Shown: piece by piece, positions 24,200 through 35,604 of the stretch
How the letters are laid out: each line of letters starts with the position of its first letter
How positions within the stretch are numbered: the first letter of the stretch is position 1
From: Bolinopsis microptera
Lineage: Eukaryota > Ctenophora > Tentaculata > Lobata > Bolinopsidae
Assembly: GCF_026151205.1 (NCBI RefSeq)
Contig: NC_087076.1
Span: 21,260,828 to 21,324,827, forward strand
Direction of reading: 5' to 3'
DNA length: 64,000 nucleotides
Translations under genes and position numbers: made by a program
Notes under the pieces: generated by a model
What the model saw: the letters and a program-made list of their open reading frames with translations, nothing else
Database searches by the model: none
What the model was told of the DNA's origin: nothing

Positions 24200-24795
24200 A
24201 GTGGCGTAACTTTGCGTAAGGGGTCATTCACATATTACGTAATCAGCCGAGGGGGGGTTTCAAATACTCACGGTTGATTAATGATTACGGGGGGGGGGGG
24301 GGTTTGGTCGTTGATTACGTAATCAAAATTTTAATTTTTGCCGATTTTCGAAATACCAATTGGACAATTTTCGTTAATTAGCAATGAATAATGTGTATTT
24401 CTTGTATCTCTACATCAAAATTTAACTCGAAAATGGGGGGGGGGTGTCTAATCTTGATTACGTAATATAGGAGGGGGTTAGGTCTTGATTACGGGGGGGG
24501 GGGGGTTCAAACCTTGATTACGTAATATAGGGGGGGGGGGTTCGGTCATGATTACGGTTGATTACGGAGGGGGGGGGAGTAAAAATTGCCAAAATATTGA
24601 TTACGTAATATGTGAACGACCCCTAACGTTGCCTGAAAAAATTGGGTGATTTTAGAGGATACGATGGTAAAATTTTTAAAAAAGTGTGTTTCTAGAGCAA
24701 AACGCGCAGTTTTGCTAGTACATCAGTTAAGTTTTTCAAAATTGTACCACATTCAAACGACGATATTGCGCCCCTTAAGATTGCCTATACTGGGG
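24200..24795. mobile_element. Second, diverged hAT MITE copy, split by another MITE
   Basis: Left end AGTGGCGTAAC resembles the 23083 element. The right part (24628-24780) is the inverse of that element's interior, sharing GAGCAAAACGCGCAGTTTTG and TTCAAACGACGAT. The left end is separated from the interior by the 406-bp MITE at 24219-24624. The right terminus is degraded and its position is approximate. Confidence 0.7.
24219..24624. mobile_element. MITE with AGGGGTCATTCACATATTAC ends (copy 1)
   Basis: Terminal inverted repeats read AGGGGTCATTCACATATTAC and its near-perfect inverse GTAATATGTGAACGACCCCT. The interior is made of repeated TTGATTACG units separated by long G runs. A shorter copy lies at 56101-56252. 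Confidence 0.85.
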
Positions 24796-24839
24796 TGACA
24801 CATTTGACACATTCTGGTAATCTAACTAATAATCCCAGA

Positions 24840-26870
24840 ATGTGTGTTTTCTGTCTGTCTGTCTGTCTGTTTGTAATTTCCGAGCGGCTTAATCAAGAAA
24901 ACGGTGAGAGTTGCGGGACTGATTTTTTCGGTTAAGTGCCGACAAAACTCTGACGAAGTTAAATGATAAAGGTTTTTTAAATCGGTCGTTGGTAAGTGGT
25001 TTAATTGATGGTTTTGTACCACAAATGTTACATAAAATGGCTTGAGCACAACAGTATAAGAGTTACGGGGCTCGCATATGTAGCTGCTTAATTAGTGTAA
25101 TTGAGTTACCCGGGTAAGATTCGCTGTCTATACTATAATCTTATTAGGGTAGGGGGCACTGTTTGGACTGCAGAGAGAGAGTTCATACTTTCATACGACA
25201 ATGTTATGCGTGTTCACAAATATGATAGGCGGGTGTGGTGTTAAGGGTTAATTTCTGTTGATTATTGTTTAAGATACTCACCTAATGCGGTTTGACTCAA
25301 CGGGTAATTACTCCTACCCTTTTTAACTGCGGCAGTGAAATCCCTGCCGAAGGCCGGGTTACACTAGTAATAAAATAATAGTATAGATACGGGAACAATA
25401 ACATATATTGTTAGATTTCGATGAAGATCATCACATCAATATCGGGAATTACTATTCAATAGAGCTATTAATAGACCAATATGCTATTGTAAATTTAAAC
25501 ATGAAACATTCTGTTTCACTTTATTTTCCTATTTCAACAATGAACTGATCTAACACTCTGTTATAACAATTGATACTCATATATGATTCACTTTAAGTTT
25601 AAACCATGTACTGTTCTCAACTTTTATATTTGAACTTTTAATCGTCTAATAATATAAAATGATAAAAATTGTACTTTCGCATTCAAGCTTTTCATCTATA
25701 ACTTAGAAGGGAAACAAATTCTTCATATTATGGAGCCAGGGTGTGAATTGGCTACACCTGGTTAAAACGCTTTCATCCCATTTCACAATAGTACTCAACA
25801 GAAGTAAAATGAGGTTTTTCAATGTTTTAGACAGAAATATTTGGATATACTGAATTATATAAATTTATAATAGTCATCATTCTAAGTCATCAACTTCTCT
25901 TCTGGGAACCCCTTCAAGGACATCGTCGAAGGGGAATACCACACCTCACATACATTGACATCCTTCGGAAGGACACGGGGCTTGACGACAGCAAGGAGAT
26001 AAAGAAACTCATGCTGGATAGACAGATTTGGAAGAAACCTATCTCTGTTCGGACGTAGTATATTAAGATATTTCTGTTTAAAACACAGAAATATATCATT
26101 TAATTTGTACCATGACTCTTTATTATCATACGAAATCGAAAATACGCTTCAAGTAGTCCTTTATCATGAAACAATTGTTGTCGAGTTTACTATTATTAAC
26201 TTATCAATCATAAGAATTTATTTGCTGAATTTATTTGCTGCCTAAAATCTTGATAATTTTTTCGATGTGCAGTATCTTCGTTGAATTCAGAAAATCAGTC
26301 ACAGATCTATTAAACTGCAATCCATTGTAGAATAGGACCGAATAAATTGACGACCGTATACCAGTTGTTTTGACTAGAGGCAAAAGGAATATGTTTGATT
26401 AAAGTTCATACACATTTCAAAACGGGTTGCTTAGATTTATAGAACATAGAAATTTTATAGTGCTAAATCTCCACTCTTTTATTTAAGGCTTGCAAAAAAC
26501 TATAGTAAAAGGGCAGCTGCGCAAACCACCCTCTTTTGTTGTTGTAACCAGGCACAAGTGAGTTTATCTTTCTACTTCTAGAAACAATAACATTAGCTGA
26601 ACAAAGCCACGTGACAAAGCCTTTCTTCCTAGTTGCAGACCACTTTGTGATAGTTCTAAGAGCAGAAATAGTGCCTCCATCGGTCAATAACTAACAGCTG
26701 AATCATAGTCACGTGATCAGGAAACCGCATATCACGTTACCAGGGAACCGCACATCACAGATAAGCTATTGGACAACAGTTGGGGTGCAGTTTATGGCAT
26801 AGATCCGCCTCTATAGATGTGTACGTTAAACTAACATTGACAGACTGTGGTATAACAGGAGTCAGGAAGT
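24840..26870. other. Intergenic
   Basis: Contains a (CTGT)n stretch at 24852-24871 and otherwise AT-rich DNA without a gene I can support. Confidence 0.5.
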
Positions 26871-26872
26871 GT

Positions 26873-26882
26873 ATATATAGCG
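26873..26882 (+). promoter_or_regulatory. Possible TATA box of the Cys-rich protein gene
   Basis: GTATATATAG lies about 640 bp before the ATG at 27523. Because a good 3' splice site (CAACTAG at 27507-27513) precedes that ATG by 10 bases, a spliced 5' UTR could link this TATA box to the gene. Inference only. Confidence 0.3.
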
Positions 26883-27522
26883 ATAAAAACATCTGGTCGT
26901 AGTTTTACTGCCGTAGTTCTTCTTGGTTAGGAATTAAACGTGGCTCATTGTTAATTGTAATTTGTCCTCGTATAGTTTTATTGTGTTTCAAATGTGAGCA
27001 TATTTAGGCAAAGCTGACTCTATAATCAATCGTTTTACCCTCAAAATGCTGACTTTTGTAATTTGTACTTGGATAACTTCAAAATGAACATTTTAGGACA
27101 TATCTGCAGCTGCATAAATATAGCTTTTGTGACCTTCCTTACAAAAATTTCCGGGTTTTTGTATTTCAAAAACATGGTTTTAGCATAGACTAGAGCTGAA
27201 GACAATTTACACATATATTTTGACGGCTCCTGCTTAATAAAAATTTCGTGTCACTTATATGATTTAAACAACTCCCTCCAGGCAATAGGCATGTTTTTAT
27301 CGAATTCCTCTTTAAAGCGAGGCGCCTTATAATCAATAATGATGTATCACTGTATTATAGTATTAGTATTAATAAAAATTGAAATTTCAATTGATTAAGC
27401 TGTAAATAATAGATAAATGGCATTTGAAATTTCGAGGATATATTTGTCTCCTTTCCGTTTTGTTTGAAACTGGACTAATTATATTATCAATAACAATTAG
27501 GAATTTCAACTAGCCAGTAGCC

Positions 27523-28002
27523 ATGTTCAACTTCAAGCTTGCTCTCGTGTGCGCAGTTTTGGTTACAGCCACTGCAGAGAAATGTAACACCGCATGCACC
27601 TTGTTCACCAAGTTTGAAGATGTGGTTGATGGAAAAACTGAAGATTTGTTAGCTGACATGCCGGAAAGTTTTAAAAAGTGCGACGAATCCTTAGCCACTG
27701 CCTGTCCTGATAGCACAGTCTGCCTCTCCTTAACCCCAACCATAAAGGCTGATACGACCGTTGGAGAATCATCTGGTAAAGTGACGATCACATCAAAAAG
27801 TGAAATGTGTGCTCCTTCGGGCGCTGAGATGACCGATGACCTCTGCAAAGTGTTCTCATCAAGCCTTGAATCTGTTCTTGAGGATGTCGCGATCAATGGT
27901 AAAAAGATCACCAACTTGGAGACCGAATGTGGAAAATTTAGCGGTGCTTCTGGATTAGGCTTCAGTGCTATTCTGGTCACAATCATGTACATCTTGTACT
28001 AA
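27523..28002 (+). CDS. Small secreted Cys-rich protein, probably GPI-anchored
   Basis: Single-exon frame of 159 aa. Residues 1-18 (MFNFKLALVCAVLVTATA) form a signal peptide. The mature part has eight cysteines: KCNTAC near the start, KKC, TAC, VC, EMC, LC and TEC. The last about 20 residues are hydrophobic and are preceded by small residues (SGASG), a typical GPI-attachment signal with no cytoplasmic tail. The domain is about 120 aa and acidic. The Cys spacing is not clearly that of Ly6/uPAR or another family I can name, so the function is unknown. The protein would sit on the outer cell surface. An acceptor-like TAG at 27511-27513 lies 10 bases before the ATG, and AATAAA follows in the 3' UTR. 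Confidence 0.8.
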   Translation: MFNFKLALVCAVLVTATAEKCNTACTLFTKFEDVVDGKTEDLLADMPESFKKCDESLATACPDSTVCLSLTPTIKADTTVGESSGKVTITSKSEMCAPSGAEMTDDLCKVFSSSLESVLEDVAINGKKITNLETECGKFSGASGLGFSAILVTIMYILY

Positions 28003-28293
28003 GCTTCAAGAACTAGGGACAGTTGAGATGGGACATTTAGGACGATATAATATTATGTATTGCTTGTTTTATATGTTGTTTATGATAACCTTTGTTCACG
28101 TTTTCAGAAACTTGGGTCATAAATTTTGAGTTGTTATTGTAATATCTTCTGCAGAATGCAGAGTGATATTTATGGTAAAGCTAATTTCTATCTTTAACTG
28201 AATTTATGTTTCATTTATCGCGTATAATTATATTTGTATGTATTATAATTACATTTTAATTTCATTATATATAAATTCTTTATTGCAAAGTTT

Positions 28294-28299
28294 AATAAA
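28294..28299 (+). terminator. Poly(A) signal AATAAA
   Basis: AATAAA about 290 bp after the stop of the Cys-rich protein gene. It is a reasonable 3' end for that transcript. Confidence 0.55.
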
Positions 28300-29329
28300 C
28301 TAAGTTTGTTCATGTTTACTTTTATCACAAACGAAAATAAATTTAAATGCAAAAGTAGGGACTACCGGTGGAAGATGAATAACTGAAAGTCCAACAGCAT
28401 CTTATTTTATTCATTGTGATGATTCCGGGAAGCATTTTCTTTACGCTCTAATCATATTAAAAATCGAGATATCGGTCATTTAAAAATGAGTAATTATAGG
28501 CCTGTCCAGTGTCCAAGTGTCCATGATTGTAGCCCAATTAAGAGCTGATCAGTTGCGATCGATAACTGACCGCAGATCCTATCACGTGACCTTGATTCGT
28601 GAATCCTCGGTCACGTGATCACATTCGTATACATTATAATTATAATACTTCAGGGCAAATTGCTTTAAAATGCAATTGAATGTCATAGATCCATGATCCA
28701 CAATCCACGATCCACAATCCACAATCAACGATCCACAATCCACGATCCACAATCCATGATCCATGATCCATGATCCACGATCCACGATCCACGATCCACG
28801 ATCCACGATCCACGATCTACGATCCACAATCCACAATCCCGAGATATCTCGAGAATTGTAAATGTAGACCAATAACATTTTCAACACTTTCCAGGCAGAT
28901 ATCTCGAGACCTGGTTGATCCACAATCCACAATCCATGATTCACGATCCACAATCCACGATCCACAATGCACGATCCATAATCCACAATCCACAATCCAC
29001 GATCCACAAATACAATCCACGATCCATAATCCACGGTTCACAATTCACGATCGATAATCAAAGATTTACAATCCACAACATACAATCCACGATCTACGAT
29101 TCACGATCTACAATCCACGATCTACAATCCTCGATCTTCAATCCTCGATCCAAAATCTACGATCTAAATTCTACAATCCACGATCCACAATCAACGATCC
29201 ACGATCCTCGATCAACAATCCACGATCCAAGATCCACAATCCACGATCTACAGTCTATGAGTATGATCGACAATCCACGATCTACAACATACAATCCACG
29301 ATCTACGAGCCACGATTACGATCCACGAT

Positions 29330-29454
29330 TTGACGGATGTTACTCGTCTAAATTTCGTCGAAGTATGAAGTAGCGTGCCGCTTTCTTCTCACTTCTCGAA
29401 ATGGCACGAGCTACGAAGTAGCGCGCGCCGGGCCAGATCATTAACAATGGTCAA
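29330..29454 (+). repeat. Module A copy 2
   Basis: TTGACGGATGTTACTCGTC to AACAATGGTCAA, with an insertion in the left GAAGTAGCG block. Abuts module C copy 3 with no spacer. Confidence 0.8.
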
Positions 29455-29455
29455 T

Positions 29456-29556
29456 TTAACGGGTGATACTCGTAAAATATCTGTTTCATATATTGGACCG
29501 TCGACCGGTCGCGACGAGTCCAACTCGGCGCGCGTCCTGGTAGGTTGTAAACCTAC
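29456..29556 (+). repeat. Module C copy 3
   Basis: TTAACGGGTGATACTCGTAA to TAGGTTGTAAACCTA. The A-C pair is inserted within the GATCCAC satellite. Confidence 0.8.
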
Positions 29557-29657
29557 AATGGTCAATCCACGATCTACAACCTAACCCTAACCTTTAATTT
29601 AGGTTCGGTAGTTGAGTATGATTGGAAGGTTCTGACAAATTTTCAGCATGATTAATG

Positions 29658-29765
29658 TTGTCATACGTTTTATGACCCGCCGCGCACGAGTGCGCGGCTC
29701 CCCCTGTATCGTAGAAACTCTACAGGGGTAGTGAAGCGACAGTGGGGGTCACCACGTGATACAAA
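29658..29765 (+). repeat. Module B copy 4
   Basis: TGTCATACGTTTTATGACCC to CACCACGTGATACAAAA. It has the longest central segment (ACTCTACAGGGGTAGTG). Confidence 0.8.
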
Positions 29766-30009
29766 ATAAATGTTCTGTGCTAAATCACTCTACTATATCG
29801 CTTTTACTAAATCGCTCGCCCAAATTTTAAGAAAATCCTTGCGAAAAGGCCCTTTGGGTATGAATTTGATCTAAATCGTTCTACTTTTTGACGCAGATCC
29901 CGAATCACCCCCCATGACGTAGGGTAAAAATGTTTCCCTGGAGAGTTATGGGCAAAAAACCGTTTTGGTCACGTGACAGGCAGACAGGCTAGTGAAACAT
30001 GAATTCGAT

Positions 30010-30105
30010 TGTTTAGGGCTCGGGTTAGGGCTAGGGTTGTGGTAAGTGTTATGGATAGCTTTGGGGTTATGGTTAGGGTTAGGGTTGGGATTAGGGTTTA
30101 TGTTG
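30010..30105 (+). repeat. Interstitial telomere-like TTAGGG tract
   Basis: Degenerate repeats of GGTTAGGG, GGGTTAGGG and GGGTTTATG type, adjoining the module B copy. TTAGGG is the usual metazoan telomere repeat. Confidence 0.7.
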
Positions 30106-30195
30106 TATGTAAAACCGTTTTGTACGGTTGTAAAACCATAAAAACCAAAGTCACGTGAAATTTTTGGGCGAGCGAATTAGTAAGAGCCCGGTTCC

Positions 30196-31586
30196 ACTTA
30201 GAATTAGACCTCTCCATGGAAACACAGTATTCCAGTATATTTATTTCTAGTTCCTGGCATCCAATAATTTAATTTCATTCCCCTTGATGGTTCCAATTAG
30301 AATTAGACCTCTCCATGGAAACACAATATTCCAGTATATTTATTTCTAGTTCCTGGCATCCAATAATTTAATTTCATTCCCCTTGATGGTTCCAATTAGA
30401 ATTAGACCTCTCCATGGAAACACAATATTCCAGTATATTTATTTCTAGTTCCTGGCATCCAATAATTTAATTTCATTCCCCTTGATGGTTCCAATTAGAA
30501 TTAGACCTCTCCATGGAAACACAATATTCCAGTATATTTATTTCTAGTTCCTGGCATCCAATAATTTAATTTCATTCCCCTTGATGGTTCCAATTAGAAT
30601 TAGACCTCTCCATGGAATCACAATATTCCAGTATATTTATTTCTAGTTCCTTACATCCAATAATTTAATTTCATTCCCCTTGATGGTTCCAATTAGAATT
30701 AGACCTCTCCATGGAATCACAATATTCCAGTATATTTATTTCTAGTTCCTGGCATCCAATAATTTAATTTCATTCCCCTTGATGGTTCCAATTAGAATTA
30801 GACCTCTCCATGGAAACACAATATTCCAGTATATTTATTTCTAGTTCCTGGCATCCAATAATTTAATTTCATTCCCCTTGATGGTTCCAATTAGAATTAG
30901 ACCTCTCCATGGAAACACAATATTCCAGTATATTTATTTCTAGTTCCTGGCATCCAATAATTTAATTTCATTCCCCTTGATGGTTCCAATTAGAATTAGA
31001 CCTCTCCATGGAATCACAATATTCCAGTATATTTATTTCTAGTTCCTTACATCCAATAATTTAATTTCATTCCCCTTGATGGTTCCAATTAGAATTAGAC
31101 CTCTCCATGGAATCACAATATTCCAGTATATTTATTTCTAGTTCCTGGCATCCAATAATTTAATTTCATTCCCCTTGATGGTTCCAATTAGAATTAGACC
31201 TCTCCATGGAATCACAATATTCCAGTATATTTATTTCTAGTTCCTTACATCCAATAATTTAATTTCATTCCCCTTGATGGTTCCAATTAGAATTAGACCT
31301 CTCCATGGAAACACAGTATTCCAGTATATTTATTTCTAGTTCCTTACATCCAATAATTTAATTTCATTCCCCTTGATGGTTCCAATTAGAATTAGACCTC
31401 TCCATGGAAACACAATATTCCAGTATATTTATTTCTAGTTCCTGGCATCCAATAATTTAATTTCATTCCCCTTGATGGTTCCAATTAGAATTAGACCTCT
31501 CCATGGAAACACAATATTCCAGTATATTTATTTCTAGTTCCTGGCATCCAATAATTTAATTTCATTCCCCTTGATGGTTCCAATTG
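30196..31586. repeat. 99-bp minisatellite x14
   Basis: Fourteen units starting GAATTAGACCTCTCCATGG at 30201 and then every 99 bases to 31488. Two main variable sites are seen: AAACACA or AATCACA, and CCTGGC or CCTTAC. Units 5, 9 and 11 carry AATCACA with CCTTAC. Units 6 and 10 carry AATCACA with CCTGGC. Unit 12 carries AAACACAGT with CCTTAC. The rest are the AAACACA/CCTGGC form. The repeated 5-6 and 9-10 pairs point to block duplication. No coding content. Confidence 0.95.
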
Positions 31587-33021
31587 ATTGGCCGACATCT
31601 GTCCGACAGCGACATCTGTCCGACTCAGAAAATAGGTTATTTGGACAATAGTTTATGTCGGATCCTACCGTACGATTTTCTTGAAACTTTCCATAAAGTA
31701 TAGTGGTTATATGACGAATAATCTGTGTAAGTTTGAGCGAGTTTCTATGTGCCAAATTTAAGATATTACCTTAAACACTAAAAATATATCCAATTCGGTG
31801 GTTTTCAGTGGTTCCAAAGCATATATCTGGAGATCCAACGATACGATTTTCTTGAAACTTTCTAGATAGTAAGATAGCTTTAAGACAAATAATTTTTGCA
31901 AGTTTGATTAAATTTCTATGTGCCAAATTTGAGATATCACTTCAAACACACGAAAATAGTGTTGTCGGACATCTGTCCGAAATCATCATCTGATTTCAAC
32001 ACATTTCCAATTAGAGACATGATCTGAACTCATGAACTGTTACTCGCTAATTTGTATACGTAACATTTCCAATTTGAGATATGATCTACCCAATGCTCCG
32101 CGTCCGCCATATAATATATGATCTGCGTTCTTAGCAGTACCCCAAAGGAAAGATCGTCGAGTATTTTCGTCCCATCCAGAGTCCCAGAGCAGCATTGTTT
32201 CGTTGTCGGTAGAGAGCATATAGTTTGCAGGAATGGGGAGCGTTTCCAGATTAGAAAGGTTTCCAGATTAGAAGGGTTTCTCGGGTTAGAAAGGTGTCTG
32301 TTTGCTGCTTTTCTGCTTCTCTGTACCATTCTGTTGAGGGGTGATAGCTGGCAGCTCTAGATTCGTAACCCAATCCACCAACTGATTCAGATATGAGTTA
32401 TTTCGTCGGTCGATCTCCACCAGAAGCTTTTCTTTTCAAGTTCTGTTTGCTGACGTGGACGGTCGTTTCAGCATGGTGGGCAGGGTGAGTGCGGTCAGGA
32501 GTAGGAGTGATCAGTTGTTTCTCCAAGGTAGAATCGTGCTCTGCAACCCTTTCGGAAATCCGAATATTTCCAGTGGGTGGTATCGTCTCTTTATTTGTCG
32601 AAGACGTATCGGAAGCCATTCAGGACAGGGTTCTCCGGGCCGAGCCTTGTTTGCGTCCAGGGATAAACTGAAGATTGGTTGCAATTGTGGATTGCGATAA
32701 CTGATCTACATACCGCTGTCTTATATGTACTCATGTCCTGTGATGTGATCGACAGCTTGTAAGTTTACGGCTAGGACGATCTGACGTTCCTGTTCTCAAA
32801 TAGTCAATCATATATCGAGGATTATATTTCAATGGATCACATCAGCATTAGAACAATGGGAGCAACGTCACGAGATTACCCGTGAGCTTGTGAAATACGA
32901 ATGTGAACTGAAATTACAATATGATCCGAAATTCGGACAGATGTCGCCAAAAACGACTCCTGTCCGACAGCCACATCTGTCCGAAATCCCTAATTCGGCT
33001 GTCGGACAGATGTCGCCCAAT
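31587..33021. mobile_element. TIR DNA element with CGACATCTGTCCGA subterminal repeats
   Basis: ATTGGCCGACATCTGTCCGA at the left end is matched inversely by the right end (CTGTCGGACAGATGTCGCCC then AAT). CGACATCTGTCCGA-type motifs recur just inside both ends and at 31970, as in subterminal transposase-binding repeats. The interior is about 1.4 kb without an intact transposase. One short frame (ALEQWEQRHEITREL near 32850) may be a coding remnant. A fragment of similar interior lies inverted near 42130-42300. Confidence 0.75.
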
Positions 33022-33089
33022 CGACATGGACACGGTTGGACACCACCTATACCATTATTTGGTAGATCAACTTAATAGATTTACATGGT

Positions 33090-33189
33090 TTTGACTTACA
33101 TCTCAAAACTTATTTAATTTAACTGTTACTATACCTGCCGGCAGGTATAGTAACAGTTAAATTAAATAAGTTTTGAGATGTAAGTCAAA
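33090..33189. repeat. Perfect 100-bp palindrome, no spacer
   Basis: Bases 33090-33139 are exactly reverse-complemented by 33140-33189. The centre is CCTGCC|GGCAGG and the outer ends are TTTGACTTACATC and its inverse. No mismatch is seen in 50 pairs. Confidence 0.97.
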
Positions 33190-34569
33190 CAGTATTTCCC
33201 AGGAACAATATTTCATCACAAATGAACAAATTGCTCCAAGATACATACAGTTGGAGCTCATATGATTTTCTTCCTGTAAGTATATCTTGTCAAATGTCAA
33301 ACAATCGATGTAACATAGTATGTTGTTACACGCTTCATAACTTATCGCAGCAATGTGTACTATCCTACATTCGTTTTCATTTGGTATATACATTCATTGA
33401 AATAACTATTGTTTTTCAGCCAAAGAGTAGTCGAAGATTGAGAGCATTCCTGCTATCAAGAAACCTGTTATCAAGAAGCCTGATATCAAAAAACCTGATA
33501 TCAAGACATGCAGCACTGTCAAATCGGTTAGTACAAGTGGAAAAACTGTTCGTGAACACGTGTCGCCCATCGGGATACTTGGATATTGCCGATTTTATGT
33601 GTGATCTCGAGTTACATATGTCGTCACTCGTCATGCTCAAATCCATCTAAATAACTTGTTTCCAGGCTTGATAATCAGCTGTTACCCGGGTGAAACTTCA
33701 GTTTATCTTCTATCAACGTTTATTGATCTCACAAATGCTTGATGTTTGAATTGCAGTGTCGTTTAACACTAACAGTACTTAAATCACCAGTATGTAAAGT
33801 CAAATCACTAGTATGAAGACATATCATAGTAGTACATTTTACTGATTTAAATCGAAATCGTCAGATCTTAACGTTCAAAATGTACGATAAAAACTTTACC
33901 AAGCCGAGTTTTACCGAGGTTTTGCAAACATGCGATGGAAAACAAACGCATTCCACTGAGTGGAATCCACTCATGTGTAAGACGGAACCAGTCAAATCCC
34001 TGTCAAAACTTCGAGCAAATCTGCACACACTGTAACCAGCCAGGGCAGGTGGTTACAGAAGGAGGCAGTGACGACTGTTGACATACATGTTAATTTCTGT
34101 TTCACCTGTCAGACTCCATATCGATACACCGTTGTCTCGGAAGGGGTGTTCACGGTTCAATAACAACGACCATACAATTGTAGACTGTCAGCTTCTGGAA
34201 ACCATCTTCACCAGACTGACATTGTTTGGACACCCCATATCCGAGACAAACGATCTTTCCGAAAGGAGTCCGACAGTCCCCACCTTACCAACAACACCCT
34301 AAGGGATCCCTTCCTACTCTATAGCTATATGGGCATGAAGGAGACACCTCTAGACTTCCTGTCCTGTAGAGAGTGTGGGAGGCATTCCCCTGTCATCCTC
34401 TTTGATGTGAAAGCAATAGATAAAGGCTCTGACGGCAAACCTGATGTCTGCCCCATACAATTTGTTGACTTGTGGAACATCGATCGTCAAGCAGAAAACC
34501 GGATCTAACGTCATCAACGGTATGCTTGACATGCTTAAATTAATCAAGAAGGGGACACTGAGATAACGG
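33190..34569. other. Degraded mobile-element DNA
   Basis: No intact frame. Short stretches such as IKKPDIKKPDIK (about 33460) and a CTHCNQPG patch (near 34025) look like protein remnants, probably of the element ending at 34980. Confidence 0.4.
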
Positions 34570-34980
34570 GTGGATAGGATAATAGAACACAACACAGATC
34601 ACTATTCGTTCACTAAAAAGTTTGTACAGATTGCTGGGAAGAGTGGTGGACTTCTCACAGTCATGTGTCCACATGGAATATGTGTAGGGTTTAAGGTCCT
34701 CTGCCTGCATGAAGGGGCATCGGATTACGTTCAGTTCCTTAGATCATGGCAGCATATTCCGTCAATATCTGTTGTGGTCTTTGCTTCCCAAGTGGCCCGC
34801 CATGCCGAGAAGCAGTTCCCTGGTATGCTGCCACCATACGGAGGAAAGCTGGCAGACTCTTCAAAACCGGAGATCCCGCAATTCATCAAATTCGGCGGCG
34901 TTATAAACTTCGATGAGCTGTTGAACCACAAAGTTCAATCTGTGAAATCCAACCCTAGAGACCATCCTGTAACCAAGTGA
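34570..34980 (+). pseudogene. Transposon-type fragment with CPHG motif (HMGXB3/KDZ-like)
   Basis: A 136-codon open frame without a plausible start. GLLTVMCPHGICVGFKVL followed by a YVQFLRSW region resembles the CPHG-containing segment of KDZ-type transposon proteins that invertebrate gene sets annotate as HMG domain-containing protein 3-like. The preceding 500 bp hold short pieces in other frames, so this reads as a decayed copy. Family assignment is from memory of the motif and is tentative. Confidence 0.45.
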
Positions 34981-35604
34981 AGCCACAAGTTACCATATTT
35001 ATGTCCATAATCAAAGATAGAGATTCGGCGGAAAGACAGTGCAGGCTGAGCGCCGCCCAGTAAGCCATAAGTACATCTTATTTGACAGATTTCATTCGAG
35101 GTGAATTTTAAAAATCCATAAGATATATTTCATCGCTTGAATATTTGTGCACAGCTGCTACGGAATAGAATAAACACATCAATTTGTGAGCAAAATCACA
35201 AGGAGCTTAATAGGTACAGATATTCATTATATAAAATGTCGGGGATGAACTTACTGCTGTCGGTTACATTCATACATCTTATGAGAAACGGCTGCACGAA
35301 TTCCAGGCCCCCCTATTATTAGGGGTCAGATCATACTTACTTACTTGATACTTGATAAGGTCTCCTCGATCATTCGAGTGGCCTGCACCAAGGAATTGCC
35401 GCTTATGTCGTATCATCTCTCTCCAGTGCTTGCGATTTCCTGCCAACTCTCGGACCTTATCAAATACAATGTCTGGATCTCCTGTAAATGTTACTGCGTC
35501 TTCCAGGACACAGGTTCGCCAATTCTTTCTTGGCCGCCCACGTGATCTTCGGCCGTGAGCAGGTGTCCAGTCAAGTAGATACTTTGGTAGCCTGGTGTCC
35601 GGCA

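Larger units (their letters stand above)
28683..29582. repeat. GATCCAC / AATCCAC satellite, interrupted by modules A and C
   Basis: Hundreds of bases of a 7-bp unit (ATCCACG or ATCCACA), often paired as GATCCACAATCCAC. A non-repeat block sits at 28842-28915. At 29330 the array is broken by module A followed directly by module C, and the satellite resumes at about 29563 (AATCCACGATCTACAAC). The long open frames across it are by-products of the 7-bp period. Confidence 0.92.

Noticed and set aside
28582-29373. Open frames of up to 150 codons on both strands (WIVDRGSWIVD-type)
   Set aside because: They follow the 7-bp satellite period exactly and change phase with it; not genes.
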